A DNA stretch of 64,000 nucleotides from Paenibacillus sp. ACRRX (GTDB lineage: Bacteria > Bacillota > Bacilli > Paenibacillales > Paenibacillaceae), in NCBI RefSeq assembly GCF_022346885.1, contig NZ_JAKRNK010000006.1, positions 248,001-312,000 on the forward strand. Direction: 5' to 3'. Shown here piece after piece: positions 17,903-26,984 of this stretch. The notes below the pieces were generated by a model. That model ran no database searches. It saw nothing but the letters and a program-made list of their open reading frames with translations, and had not been told where the DNA came from. Both the position numbers and the translations under genes were made by a program. Position 1 is the stretch's first letter. Each line of letters begins with the position of its first letter.

Positions 17903-18908
17903 GTTGTTTCCTCCTGGCCACATGAATCAGAAAGGGAACTCCGATAATCGCCGTTGCGACGCCTACTGGAACTTCTTTGGTTTCCAGAATAAAGCGTGAC
18001 GCTAAATCTGCAGTCACTAGAAGGATCGCACCGACAATTGCCGTATAAGGAAGCAGCCATTTGAAATCATGCCCAATCATATATCTGCACAAGTGAGGGA
18101 CGATAAGCCCGACGAAAGCGATCGGACCAGCTGCTGCTACCGAACTTCCCGCCAATAGTACGATTGCCGCAGCCGACAGTACGCGCACCAGTGTCAAACG
18201 CTGTCCCAAGTTTCTCGCGCTATCGTCTCCAAGCGCCATAATGTTTAACGAGCTCGCCAATAGTAGTGAGATCGCTAACCCTATTACCATATAAGGCAGT
18301 ACCATCAGCAAATGCTCCAAATCTCTTCCTTCTACGGAGCCGATCATCCAGAATAGCGCAGATTCGAGCGACTGCTTATCAATAAGAATAATGCCCGATG
18401 TAATAGAGGAAGTGAAAGCTGCCATACAAGCGCCAGCCAAGGTCAGCTTTACCGGCTCGAACCCGCCTCCTTGCAAGCCCAGCGTATAGACGGCCGCTGA
18501 TGTTGCAACCGCGCCTGCGAAAGCAAGCCAGACCATGCCGCTCATCGTTAACGAGGAGCCGAACGCGAGCAGGCCAATGACAATAAATAGCACTGCGCCC
18601 GCATTTACGCCGAGGACGGAGGGCGAAGCAAGCGGATTCCTTGTCAGAACTTGCATAATTGCCCCGGCTACAGCTAAGCTTGCCCCTACCAGTGCCGCAA
18701 CCAAGGTTCGGGGAACGCGAGCCGTCGTCAGAATAAGATGTTCGTTGGAGCCGTCGAAATGACTGTAAGCCTGCCATAGGTCTTTTAACCCGAAGTAATG
18801 AAGACCGTACAATACACTGCACAACATACTAATCAGCAGCAGGATCGCGCTGACAGCTAGGCCGGCGAGCTTTCGCTTGCTGCTTCGCGTTAGAAAAGAA
18901 CCATTCAT
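17895..18908 (-). CDS. FecCD-family iron-siderophore ABC permease (FeuB-like)
   Basis: This FecCD permease has 337 residues from the start used here. It shows RVPRTLVAALVGASLAVAGA, IMQVLTRNPLASPSVLGVN and IAFVGLIVPHLCRYMIG, which are the family hallmarks. It heterodimerises with the next gene product. The start is uncertain: ATG at 18908 has AAAGGAG at a slightly long spacing, while ATG at 18932 and TTG at 18947 lack a clear site. It is separated from the binding protein by a hairpin-containing gap. Confidence 0.85.
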   Translation of the reverse strand: MNGSFLTRSSKRKLAGLAVSAILLLISMLCSVLYGLHYFGLKDLWQAYSHFDGSNEHLILTTARVPRTLVAALVGASLAVAGAIMQVLTRNPLASPSVLGVNAGAVLFIVIGLLAFGSSLTMSGMVWLAFAGAVATSAAVYTLGLQGGGFEPVKLTLAGACMAAFTSSITSGIILIDKQSLESALFWMIGSVEGRDLEHLLMVLPYMVIGLAISLLLASSLNIMALGDDSARNLGQRLTLVRVLSAAAIVLLAGSSVAAAGPIAFVGLIVPHLCRYMIGHDFKWLLPYTAIVGAILLVTADLASRFILETKEVPVGVATAIIGVPFLIHVARRKQHA

Positions 18909-18967
18909 GCCTGCACCGAGTCTCCTTTTCATTGGCAGTTCTAACAACTAAACTGCCAGAATCGTCA

Positions 18968-18998
18968 ACAAGCTGACGCGAATACAGCGTCAGCTTGT
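18968..18998 (-). promoter_or_regulatory. intercistronic hairpin between binding protein and permeases
   Basis: Perfect 12-base arms ACAAGCTGACGC and GCGTCAGCTTGT flank a 7-base loop. No T-run follows on the minus strand, so it is probably an mRNA-stabilising or partly attenuating stem rather than a full terminator. Such an element would raise binding-protein expression over the permeases. Confidence 0.6.
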
Positions 18999-19016
18999 CG
19001 ATCCGATAAGCCTTTA

Positions 19017-20027
19017 TTATTTTACATCAAAGTATTTAACGAGTTCATCCAGCAGCAGATTAGCCGCTTCATATCCACCTGCCGAGTTCCATATGGCTTC
19101 ATCGACTTGAATAATCTTATTGTTCTTGCTAACACTCAAGTTCTGGAACAACGGATCTTTTTTCCACTCCTCCACGACCTTCGCCGCATCATTCTTGCCT
19201 GGAGACTCTGATACGAAGTAGAATAGCACATCACCATCCATACTAGGTATCGTCTCTTTGGACATAACTTCTATAAAGGAGTCTTTATCCTGCGATGCTG
19301 GCCGGGCAATGCCTAATTGGCTCAAGAGCACACCGGAGAACGTTTGCTTCTGGTAGATACGAACTTGTTTGGCGGAGAAGCGGACCACTGATACTTTCGT
19401 TTCCGCTTTGCTGCCAAGCTTGGCCTTCACATCCGCGACACGTTTGTCGAAGGCCTCCATAACCTGCTCTCCTTCTTTCTGTTTGTTTAAGGCTTCGGAG
19501 TAAAGCTTGAAGTTGATTTTCCAATCTCCTGCAAGATCATCGGAAAATATCGTCGGAGCAATCTGCTTTAATTGGTCATAAATTTTCTCCTGTCTGACCT
19601 TATTGCCGATAATCAGATCGGGCTTGAGGCTCGCGATCATTTCAATATTCGGCTGCAGCTCGTCTCCAACAACGGTGACCCCTTCCATCTCTTGCTTGAT
19701 ATGGTCGTACCAAGGATCGCCAATCCAAGACTGAACGGCTCCGACCGGTTTGATGCCGACTGCCAACAGCGCCTCCGTTCCTTCATTGGTCAATATAACA
19801 ATACGTTCAGGGGTGCCTGTGAGCGTTTCTTCCCCCATCGCATGTTTAATTACTCTTGTGTCACTCGCCGGGCTTGCAGCAGGACTTGTGGAAGCTGCTA
19901 CATTACTACTGGGCGAGCTGCTGTTTGCCGATGTGGCGTTCGTTCCTCCTGTTGTGCATGCGCTTAACAAGAGGGTGAAACAAAATAATAAAGTTGCTGC
20001 CATTGCTGTTCTCGACTTGCGATACAT
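19017..20027 (-). CDS. iron-siderophore binding lipoprotein (probable separate start)
   Basis: The ATG at 20027 follows AGAAGGGG at eight bases and opens a 336-residue lipoprotein. A signal peptide (MYRKSRTAMAATLLFCFTLLLSAC, written here as its start and end only in meaning) ends in the LSAC lipobox. A Ser/Thr/Ala-rich linker follows, then a type-III periplasmic-binding fold (TGTPERIVILTNEGTEALLA, GDELQPNIEMIASLKPDLII, GGYEAANLLLDELV). A Fur box lies 21-39 bases upstream. It captures ferric siderophore for the two FecCD permeases. Confidence 0.75.
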   Translation of the reverse strand: MYRKSRTAMAATLLFCFTLLLSACTTGGTNATSANSSSPSSNVAASTSPAASPASDTRVIKHAMGEETLTGTPERIVILTNEGTEALLAVGIKPVGAVQSWIGDPWYDHIKQEMEGVTVVGDELQPNIEMIASLKPDLIIGNKVRQEKIYDQLKQIAPTIFSDDLAGDWKINFKLYSEALNKQKEGEQVMEAFDKRVADVKAKLGSKAETKVSVVRFSAKQVRIYQKQTFSGVLLSQLGIARPASQDKDSFIEVMSKETIPSMDGDVLFYFVSESPGKNDAAKVVEEWKKDPLFQNLSVSKNNKIIQVDEAIWNSAGGYEAANLLLDELVKYFDVK

Positions 20028-20984
20028 CGGTAATACCCCTTCTCTCTTATAATGATAACGATTCTCAAACTCATTACCAATATAACGCTGCTGCCTTCTA
20101 GCAACAATGGGAGATCTAAACATAACGGATGGATTATTTCGACACTGCTCCTGCTGCATCGCAGCTTCTTTAAAGCTTGTGGGAGAAGCACCTTCGTATT
20201 TCTTGAAGATACGGCTGAAATAATAGCTGTCGGTATAGCCTACGCTCTCTGCAATTTCCTTCAAGGTAAAATCGGTGGACAGAAGCAAATGCTTCGCCTT
20301 GCTCATCCGTAATTGAATCAAATAGTCGATCGGGCTCGTTCTGACTTGCTTCTTGAAGGCGCGCAGCAGTTGCCTGGAGCTGCAATCAAGGTGTTCAAGC
20401 AGCGACTCAAGTGTAATCGGCTCCCGATAGCGCTCATGAATATAACGTACTGCTTGGGCCACTAGATCAGGCTTGACTGCTATCACATTCTGTCGTTCCA
20501 TCTGCTCCAGTATTTCATGGACCATTTGATAAAAAATCGCTTTAACTTGAAGTTTCTCTATTAGATTCGAACGATGCCACTCCTTGCTCATGGAGGTGAC
20601 ATGATGGAAGATGGAGATCGGGTAATGAGGCTTGAACACATACTGCATTTGAAACGGATTGTGCTGCTCTATCAATTTGACAGTTTCTTTACGGGCTGGT
20701 AGCGCTAGCACCGCTTTATACATAATCATATAATAATCCAGCAGCTCCTCTGCCGTAATATCAAGATAGAAGCCCTTGCCCCCATGGATCAAGGAAAACC
20801 GGCTGACGTGGTGTGCAATGCCGTCCAGCTGGAGTTGTGCGCTGCCTCTAGTCACATATATGAAGGCACTTGATGGCAATCTGTATGCATGCAGCTCCTC
20901 TTCTTGCTCCATTTTTGTATGCCGTACATCTATGATCTTAATGAATGCCTGATTCCATAGCAAAGCTTGATCATTCAATTTCAC
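19017..20984 (-). CDS. continuous AraC regulator + siderophore-binding lipoprotein frame
   Basis: One 655-residue frame. Residues 1 to about 170 are a sensor/cupin region. Residues about 178-275 are an AraC-type double helix-turn-helix (SLLEHLDCSSRQLLRAFKK, EIAESVGYTDSYYFSRIFKK). Residues about 276-319 look like translated intergenic DNA and contain a Fur box at the DNA level. From M320 a complete lipoprotein signal (LLFCFTLLLSAC) and a siderophore-binding PF01497 fold follow. Bacillus Btr is a true AraC-plus-binding-domain fusion, but it lacks a signal peptide. Here the more likely reading is two adjacent genes whose separating stop was lost. The GTG start at 20984 follows AGAGGAGC. Confidence 0.65.
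   Translation of the reverse strand: MKLNDQALLWNQAFIKIIDVRHTKMEQEEELHAYRLPSSAFIYVTRGSAQLQLDGIAHHVSRFSLIHGGKGFYLDITAEELLDYYMIMYKAVLALPARKETVKLIEQHNPFQMQYVFKPHYPISIFHHVTSMSKEWHRSNLIEKLQVKAIFYQMVHEILEQMERQNVIAVKPDLVAQAVRYIHERYREPITLESLLEHLDCSSRQLLRAFKKQVRTSPIDYLIQLRMSKAKHLLLSTDFTLKEIAESVGYTDSYYFSRIFKKYEGASPTSFKEAAMQQEQCRNNPSVMFRSPIVARRQQRYIGNEFENRYHYKREGVLPMYRKSRTAMAATLLFCFTLLLSACTTGGTNATSANSSSPSSNVAASTSPAASPASDTRVIKHAMGEETLTGTPERIVILTNEGTEALLAVGIKPVGAVQSWIGDPWYDHIKQEMEGVTVVGDELQPNIEMIASLKPDLIIGNKVRQEKIYDQLKQIAPTIFSDDLAGDWKINFKLYSEALNKQKEGEQVMEAFDKRVADVKAKLGSKAETKVSVVRFSAKQVRIYQKQTFSGVLLSQLGIARPASQDKDSFIEVMSKETIPSMDGDVLFYFVSESPGKNDAAKVVEEWKKDPLFQNLSVSKNNKIIQVDEAIWNSAGGYEAANLLLDELVKYFDVK
20048..20066 (-). 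promoter_or_regulatory. Fur box before the siderophore-binding lipoprotein
   Basis: Read on the minus strand, GAGAATCGTTATCATTATA matches the 19-base Fur consensus at 14 positions. It lies 21 bases upstream of the ATG at 20027, inside the continuous AraC-lipoprotein frame. This implies that a promoter exists, or existed, between the two halves. Confidence 0.65.
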
Positions 20985-21044
20985 TGTCTTGCGCTCCTCT
21001 TCTCTTTTACTCTATGTTGTGAGATCTATACCTTCATCTTATAT

Positions 21045-21063
21045 GATACTGATTATCATTTGC
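21045..21063. promoter_or_regulatory. Fur box before the AraC regulator
   Basis: GATACTGATTATCATTTGC matches the 19-base Fur consensus at 15 positions and lies 61 bases upstream of the GTG start at 20984. Iron repression of the regulator and downstream uptake genes is expected. Confidence 0.7.
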
Positions 21064-21466
21064 AACGATAATTGCATGTCCATTTCCCAGCGGCTCTTGT
21101 TACATATTGCCATCTTCGATTCCTTACAAAAACTACTTCTGATCCAACAAAATTGGGTTCTGACGGGCGCTGGATTACCACATAAAGAGTAACATAACGT
21201 GGAATGAGGAGGGTCAGACCAATTCAGCTATGTTCATATTTCCATTTAGAAGCAGTGTGTCATTTTTAATCTAATTTATTAATAAAACCACACAGGGCAT
21301 CCCAATAAATGAGTTCGACTGTTATAATGAAAAATTCCTTCAAGCTACCCGCTAGCATATGTAGTCAGCTTAATTGCAATTAACATATTTTTAGATTAAC
21401 CAGTCGCCAATTAATATTTGACGACTGGCCGCTTATCCGCAAAGTAATACTAATAAATTGATTACT
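21064..21466. other. intergenic region without a recognised gene
   Basis: No supported gene was seen between the AraC promoter and the end of the BclB-like gene. The only structure noted is a stem CCAGTCG / CGACTGG at 21400-21428, 38 bases after the BclB-like stop. Confidence 0.5.
21400..21428 (-). terminator. possible terminator of the BclB-like gene
   Basis: Seven-base arms CCAGTCG and CGACTGG flank a 15-base AT-rich loop. There is no strong T-run. Position after the stop at 21467 is the main support. Confidence 0.4.
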
Positions 21467-22570
<1,104 letters not shown>

Positions 22571-22594
22571 TCACATTTATATTTGCTCACGCAT

Positions 22595-22621
22595 TATCTT
22601 ATGTCTCAGAACTAGTAAAGT
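22595..22621 (-). promoter_or_regulatory. sigma-K-like promoter of the BclB-like gene
   Basis: On the minus strand an AC (-35, at 22620-22621) is followed 16 bases later by CATAAGATA (-10, 22595-22603). This matches the sigma-K pattern AC N16-17 CATAnnnTA, 34 bases upstream of the start codon. The same CATAAGATA occurs before the exosporium-type gene at 50236. Confidence 0.6.
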
Positions 22622-23229
22622 TCGTGATTTATGCATATATCCGCATATGACTATCCATATAAAACATAGAATATAAAAGTACATTAATGAAATGAAAAAA
22701 AGAGGGTGCCTGTGCCCTCCTTTTAAAAAGATATCTATAAAATTAAATTGTTATTTGCTAGATTAGAGTTTTATCTAAAGGCATTTAATGAATTAGGTTA
22801 GTTTTATTCCAACAAATTTAGTCTGATTATTACGCATTAGCTTCACTGGTACAAGTCGCTCATATAAAAATGGGAGGTTTTATTGTCGCAAGCCCCTCTG
22901 CCCAAGGGTTACCGAGTAAACGACTGGTACCACTAGAGCCATATGACACTGAAATTTATCATATGCATTTTCTTATAATAAGGTTCCGTAATGAATAACC
23001 TCTAGCATAATAATTAATGCAAACCTGTAGGCAGACAATAACGTTCCTGAATTAACCCTTGAGCACCAGCCATATTCAATCATGAGCATTCCCGCCTCGA
23101 AAAGGAACGTTTAGAAATTGATACAACTGGTGCCAAAGAGCCATAGGGATGAGATGTCTCAAAAATAGTATATGAATTTAACAAGTTGATTATTCTAATA
23201 ACTTCAATCAAACAAATAAGACTAATGCG
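22622..23229. other. relic-bearing intergenic DNA
   Basis: No intact gene was seen. A stem GAGGG / CCCTC in an A-run/T-run context at 22696-22724 may terminate transcription. Fragments with repeated coding-like stretches (for example around 22900-23160) may be further decayed parts of the fibronectin-type gene relic to the right, but I cannot read a continuous frame. Confidence 0.4.
22696..22724. terminator. weak terminator-like hairpin
   Basis: The stem GAGGG / CCCTC is bordered by A6 on the left and T4 on the right. The transcript it would end is not evident. Confidence 0.35.
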
Positions 23230-23508
23230 GCTGTACCCACTACACTCTTTGCAGATGGCCACGCTAGCGTAAGTGTACTCGCACTCGCCCCACATACGCA
23301 AAACGGCTTTCCTTCTGGCCACGTTGATGGTCTAGTAATCAGGTCCACTGGATTCTTGGGCAGCATCACACTTTGTCCCACTCTGTGCAGTCAGCCACGC
23401 TAACGTTAGCGCGCTGGTGCTTATTCCGCTCGTGCTAAGCGCGGCTCCCTGCCCCTTGAACACATGACCTTGCCTATCAGATGTCCAAATATAAGATCCA
23501 TCCGCTAC
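23230..23508 (-). pseudogene. relic of a fibronectin type III-repeat secreted protein
   Basis: Two minus-strand frames show related, broken repeats: TSALTLAWLTAQSGTK and, one repeat later in another frame, ASTLTLAWPSAKSVVGTAAL. Both resemble the LTLxWxxAxDNVGVxxYxV strand pair of Paenibacillus fibronectin III domains. The upstream end also reads ADGSYIWTSDRQGHVFKGQG. Stops and frameshifts separate the pieces, so this is decayed DNA rather than a gene. Confidence 0.4.
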
Positions 23509-23640
23509 CTAGATACAAATCGTATGATAGCATGTTATTTTCTTATTAAAAATACAAAATTCTATAATCTCATGGCACATATTTTAACTGTCAAGCTATA
23601 ATTCAGGTTCGTTATCAGTACCTCTGATCGCTCAAGAGAA

Positions 23641-23668
23641 GAGGGGAATGCAAGCATTTGCTTCCCTC
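23641..23668. repeat. inverted repeat before the quinone reductase region
   Basis: GAGGGGAATGCAA and TTTGCTTCCCTC form a near-perfect stem with a 3-base loop. No T-run follows, so its role (terminator remnant or binding site) is unclear. Confidence 0.3.
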
Positions 23669-23693
23669 GCCTTCACGATTAACACTTACCTTT

Positions 23694-23728
23694 ATGTAAG
23701 TACCTGTACTAAAAGTGCATACTTACAT
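23694..23728. promoter_or_regulatory. HxlR-type operator candidate, site C
   Basis: Perfect outer arms ATGTAAGTA and TACTTACAT enclose AGTACctGTACT and AAAGTGCATACT. The site lies about 57 bases upstream of the quinone reductase start. The GTAAGTAC...AAAGTGCATACT block is shared with site D at 36668-36695, which lies beside an HxlR gene. Confidence 0.65.
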
Positions 23729-23784
23729 TTTTATAGTTCTGACCTTATACTCAAGAAGTAATATCACCTAAGGAGGAAAAATCT

Positions 23785-24318
23785 ATGAAAACTCTTGTTA
23801 TCGTAACACACCCAAGTATAGAGACATCCATCATAAATAAACGGTGGGCAGATGAACTCAAAAAATATCCAGAAAAGTATACTGTACATGAGTTGCATAA
23901 AGTTTACCCTGACGGAAACATCAATGTAGAAAAGGAACAACAATTAATTGAATCACATAGTAATCTTGTTTTACAGTTTCCTGTTTATTGGTTTAATAGT
24001 CCGCCACTGCTGAAAAAGTGGCTTGACGATGTATTTGCTTATGGTTGGGCATACGGTTCAAATGGAGGCGATAAATTAAAAAACCGCAAAGCTGCGTTAG
24101 CTGTATCTGCCGGGATAAAGGAAGAAGACTATCGTGAAGAGGGTAGATACCAGTATACGCTCGAACATTTATTATCCCCTTTTGAAACTTCTTTCCGGTA
24201 TTGCAATGCAGATTATCGCTCGTTCTTTGCTTTTTATGGTACTGAAAGTTTTGAGCCAAATGCTGGCGAATTGGACAAAAGCGCACAAGATTATCTGAAT
24301 TTTATTGACAACCTGTAA
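23785..24318 (+). CDS. NAD(P)H-dependent quinone/flavin oxidoreductase (YwrO/KefF family)
   Basis: The 177-residue flavodoxin-fold protein has an N-terminal FMN loop (MKTLVIVTHPSIETSIINKR), the QFPVYWFNSPPLLKKWLDDV segment typical of the NQO1/MdaB/YwrO group, and the AYGWAYG loop. It performs two-electron reduction of quinones or nitro compounds, avoiding semiquinone radicals. AAGGAGGAAAAATCT precedes the ATG. The palindromic operator upstream and the convergent HxlR regulator gene support induction by quinones or other electrophiles. Confidence 0.85.
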   Translation: MKTLVIVTHPSIETSIINKRWADELKKYPEKYTVHELHKVYPDGNINVEKEQQLIESHSNLVLQFPVYWFNSPPLLKKWLDDVFAYGWAYGSNGGDKLKNRKAALAVSAGIKEEDYREEGRYQYTLEHLLSPFETSFRYCNADYRSFFAFYGTESFEPNAGELDKSAQDYLNFIDNL

Positions 24319-24353
24319 TGAGATAGCCTAATTAGGCCAAAAAGAAGTAATTC

Positions 24354-24713
24354 CTACTGCTGTACATCCTCTAGAGTTAGATCTCTGTTATTCTCACCCC
24401 ACTCACACATCATATTTAACAATGGGATCAGGGTTTGGCCACGGGCTGTTAATGAATATTCCACTTTGGGAGGGACTTGAGGAAATTCCTTGCGGTTGAT
24501 AAGACCATCTGACTCCAGTTCCTTTAACATAATGCTTAGCGTCTTAAAAGAAATGATTCCGATACTTCGCTTCAACTCATTGTGCCGCATAACCTTGTTT
24601 TCAGACAGCCAATACAGAATAATCATTTTATACTTACCGCCTATTAAGGACAACGTATACCCAAAGCCGGTATTTTTTAATTCCATGCCAGTAGGGACAC
24701 AGGTGTCGCGCAC
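24354..24713 (-). CDS. HxlR family transcriptional regulator (YodB/HypR-like)
   Basis: This 119-residue winged-helix regulator has the HxlR hallmarks FGYTLSLIGGKYKMIILYWL, ELKRSIGIISFKTLSIMLKEL and PPKVEYSLTARGQTLIPLL. Cys5 near the N-terminus and a second Cys at about residue 104 (MMCEWG) match the positions used for thiol-based sensing in YodB and HypR. It probably represses the adjacent quinone reductase. The GTG start at 24713 follows AAAAGGAG and lies 15 bases after the truncated nucleotidyltransferase, so both may share one transcript. Confidence 0.85.
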   Translation of the reverse strand: MRDTCVPTGMELKNTGFGYTLSLIGGKYKMIILYWLSENKVMRHNELKRSIGIISFKTLSIMLKELESDGLINRKEFPQVPPKVEYSLTARGQTLIPLLNMMCEWGENNRDLTLEDVQQ

Positions 24714-24728
24714 AGTTACACTCTCCTT

Positions 24729-25046
24729 TTAGCCATGTGTCAAGGGCCAATCACCTTCTATTGTTGCGGCTGCTTCCAGCAGGAAAACTGAACTGATTAC
24801 GTTCACTTCAGCTTTCCAAGGCCCTGCTGACCATTCATAACTAAATTCTACGTTTTCGCTTGAATCATCTATGACACAAAACATCTCAATATCCGAGAAG
24901 GGTCCGTCTGTACCCCGGGATACAGATCCATAGACTCCTATTGCGAGTACTTGTTCTTTGTATAGCTTATGGAGTTTAGCCGCAATTTCTTGGCAGATTT
25001 GAAGTCTTTCTTTTCGAGAAATTTCTACTGGTCCATTCATGTTCAT
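24729..25046 (-). pseudogene. truncated ANT(4')-type kanamycin nucleotidyltransferase
   Basis: The 105-residue frame aligns with the first part of ANT(4') kanamycin nucleotidyltransferase (about 253 residues). Visible features are the AIGVYGSVSRGTDGPFSDIE nucleotidyltransferase motif (GS at 40-41, catalytic acids D52 and E54) and the later GDWPLTHG block. A TAA immediately follows WPLTHG, and the HxlR gene begins 15 bases on. The C-terminal half, which completes the dimer-interface active site, is missing, so resistance activity is unlikely. The join suggests a deletion that fused the gene start to the HxlR region. Confidence 0.75.
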
Positions 25047-25187
25047 CTACATACATCTCCCTTTACTATATTACTAGCGAGTGGACTTTGACACATGAAT
25101 GGAGGACCACGTGCCTAACGGGGAACTTTATCTGGATACATGAGTTCGTTCACCTCCAATTTACTATATGGTAAAGCTACAATAAAA

Positions 25188-25226
25188 TAAGCCGGCGCTA
25201 TCGCCTCATTGGCGACAGAACCAGCT
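25188..25226 (-). terminator. terminator of the ABC-F gene
   Basis: The long imperfect stem AAGCcGG...TCGCC / GGCGA...CCaGCTT lies just after the ABC-F stop at 25240, with A-rich sequence beyond it on the plus strand (T-rich on the transcript). Confidence 0.55.
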
Positions 25227-25239
25227 TAAAGTACCTATA

Positions 25240-26796
25240 TTAAAAAACTTTTGTTGTCCATGATTCACAATTCCATGTTTCTGTAACAATATCCCGATAG
25301 AATTCAGGTTCGTGAGAGATAAGCAGGATACTGCCTTTGTAAGCTTTGAGGGCACGTTTCAGCTCTTCCTTCGCATCGACATCCAGATGGTTAGTCGGCT
25401 CATCGAGTACGAGCAGATTTGTTTCTCTGTTAATGAGCTTGCATAAGCGAACCTTTGCCTTCTCACCGCCGCTTAGCACAGCGATCTTGCTCTCAATATG
25501 CTTCGTAGTGAGACCACACTTCGCCAGCGCCGCACGTACTTCGAATTGGGAGAACGAAGGGAACTCATTCCATATTTCTTCGATGCACGTGTTATAGTTT
25601 GTATCCTTAATTTCCTGCTCAAAATAGCCGATATCCAGATTGTCTCCACGTTCAACAGAACCAGAGATCGCTGAAAGCTCGCCTAGAATACTGCGTAGCA
25701 GTGTCGTCTTCCCGATACCGTTCGCACCAACAAATGCGATCTTCTGGCCGCGCTCCATACGAAGATTCAATGGTCTAGACAACGGCTCATCGTAACCGAT
25801 AACAAGATCTTTGGTTTCAAATACTAGCTTACTGGAAGCTCGCGAATCCTTGAAGTTGAACTGCGGCTGGGGCTTCTCCTTCGCCAGCTCGATGACATCC
25901 ATCTTATCCAGCTTCTTCTGCCTGGACATCGCCATGTTGCGTGTAGCAACACTTGCCTTGTTACGCGCAACAAAGTCCTTCAGATCGGAGATCTCCTGCT
26001 GTTGACGCTTATAAGCAGATTCCAACTGCTGTTTCTTCATTTCATACACTTGCTGGAACTTATCATAATCACCAACATAGCGGTTCAACTCTTGGTTTTC
26101 CATATGATAGATCAAGTTAATAACGTTGTTCAGGAAAGGAATATCGTGCGAAATGAGAATAAATGCATTCTCATAAGTTTGCAGATATCGCTTCAGCCAT
26201 TCGATATGCTGCTCATCAAGATAGTTTGTGGGCTCATCCAATAACAGGATGTCCGGCTTCTCTAGCAATAGCTTCGCCAACAACACTTTGGTACGCTGAC
26301 CGCCGCTGAGGTCATTTACGTCTTTGTCCAGACCGATATCATTCAGCCCGAGTCCACGAGCTGTTTCTTCGACTTTGGCATCAATCAAATAGAAATCTTG
26401 ATTAGTCAACGTATCTTGAATCGTACCTACATCTTCAAGGAGCTTCTCCAGCTCTTCCGGTGTTACGTCCCCCATCTTGCCGTACATGTCATTCATTTCT
26501 TGTTCCAAGTCAAATAAGTATTGGAAGGCTCCCCTCAAAACATCACGGATCGTCGAGCCCTTGCTCAACACGGCATGCTGATCAAGATATCCAACACGCA
26601 TCCGCTTGGACCATTCCACCTTACCTTCATCTGGCTGCAACTTGCCAGTAATAATATTCATAAATGTGGACTTGCCTTCGCCGTTGGCGCCAATCAGTCC
26701 AATGTGCTCGCCTTTGAGCAGACGGAAGGACACGTCCTTAAAGATCGCACGGTCTCCGAAGCCGTGACTTAGTCGTTCTACGTTTAATATGCTCAT
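25240..26796 (-). CDS. ABC-F family ATP-binding protein (YkpA-like)
   Basis: This soluble tandem ATPase has 518 residues from the start used here. Domain 1 has Walker A GANGEGKST, signature LSGGQ and Walker B ILLLDEPTN. Domain 2 has Walker A GANGIGKTT, signature LSGGEKAK and LLVLDEPTNHLD. A charged interdomain linker (YKRQQQEISDLKDFVARNK) is present. ABC-F proteins act on the ribosome, either as translation factors or as target-protection resistance factors. Similarity to YkpA/YbiT favours the former. AAAGGTG precedes the ATG at 26796. It is monocistronic. Confidence 0.85.
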   Translation of the reverse strand: MSILNVERLSHGFGDRAIFKDVSFRLLKGEHIGLIGANGEGKSTFMNIITGKLQPDEGKVEWSKRMRVGYLDQHAVLSKGSTIRDVLRGAFQYLFDLEQEMNDMYGKMGDVTPEELEKLLEDVGTIQDTLTNQDFYLIDAKVEETARGLGLNDIGLDKDVNDLSGGQRTKVLLAKLLLEKPDILLLDEPTNYLDEQHIEWLKRYLQTYENAFILISHDIPFLNNVINLIYHMENQELNRYVGDYDKFQQVYEMKKQQLESAYKRQQQEISDLKDFVARNKASVATRNMAMSRQKKLDKMDVIELAKEKPQPQFNFKDSRASSKLVFETKDLVIGYDEPLSRPLNLRMERGQKIAFVGANGIGKTTLLRSILGELSAISGSVERGDNLDIGYFEQEIKDTNYNTCIEEIWNEFPSFSQFEVRAALAKCGLTTKHIESKIAVLSGGEKAKVRLCKLINRETNLLVLDEPTNHLDVDAKEELKRALKAYKGSILLISHEPEFYRDIVTETWNCESWTTKVF

Positions 26797-26984
26797 GCAT
26801 GACACCTTTTCTTTTATACTTTGTACTAGAACATTATAAACGTTGTAGCGACTAGAACTCAATGTATCCTCTTCTATTTTATGAAAAATAACATTTACTT
26901 CTGTTCCAACCCCGATTCTAACCTGCTATGCAATCCCATCAGAACTGAACGCTAAAACCTTTGAATTTAATAAGTGGTGAATGG

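Noticed and set aside
20989-21192. Plus-strand frame of 67 residues beside the AraC promoter
   Set aside because: It overlaps the Fur box and promoter region, has no ribosome binding site, and shows no protein-like pattern.
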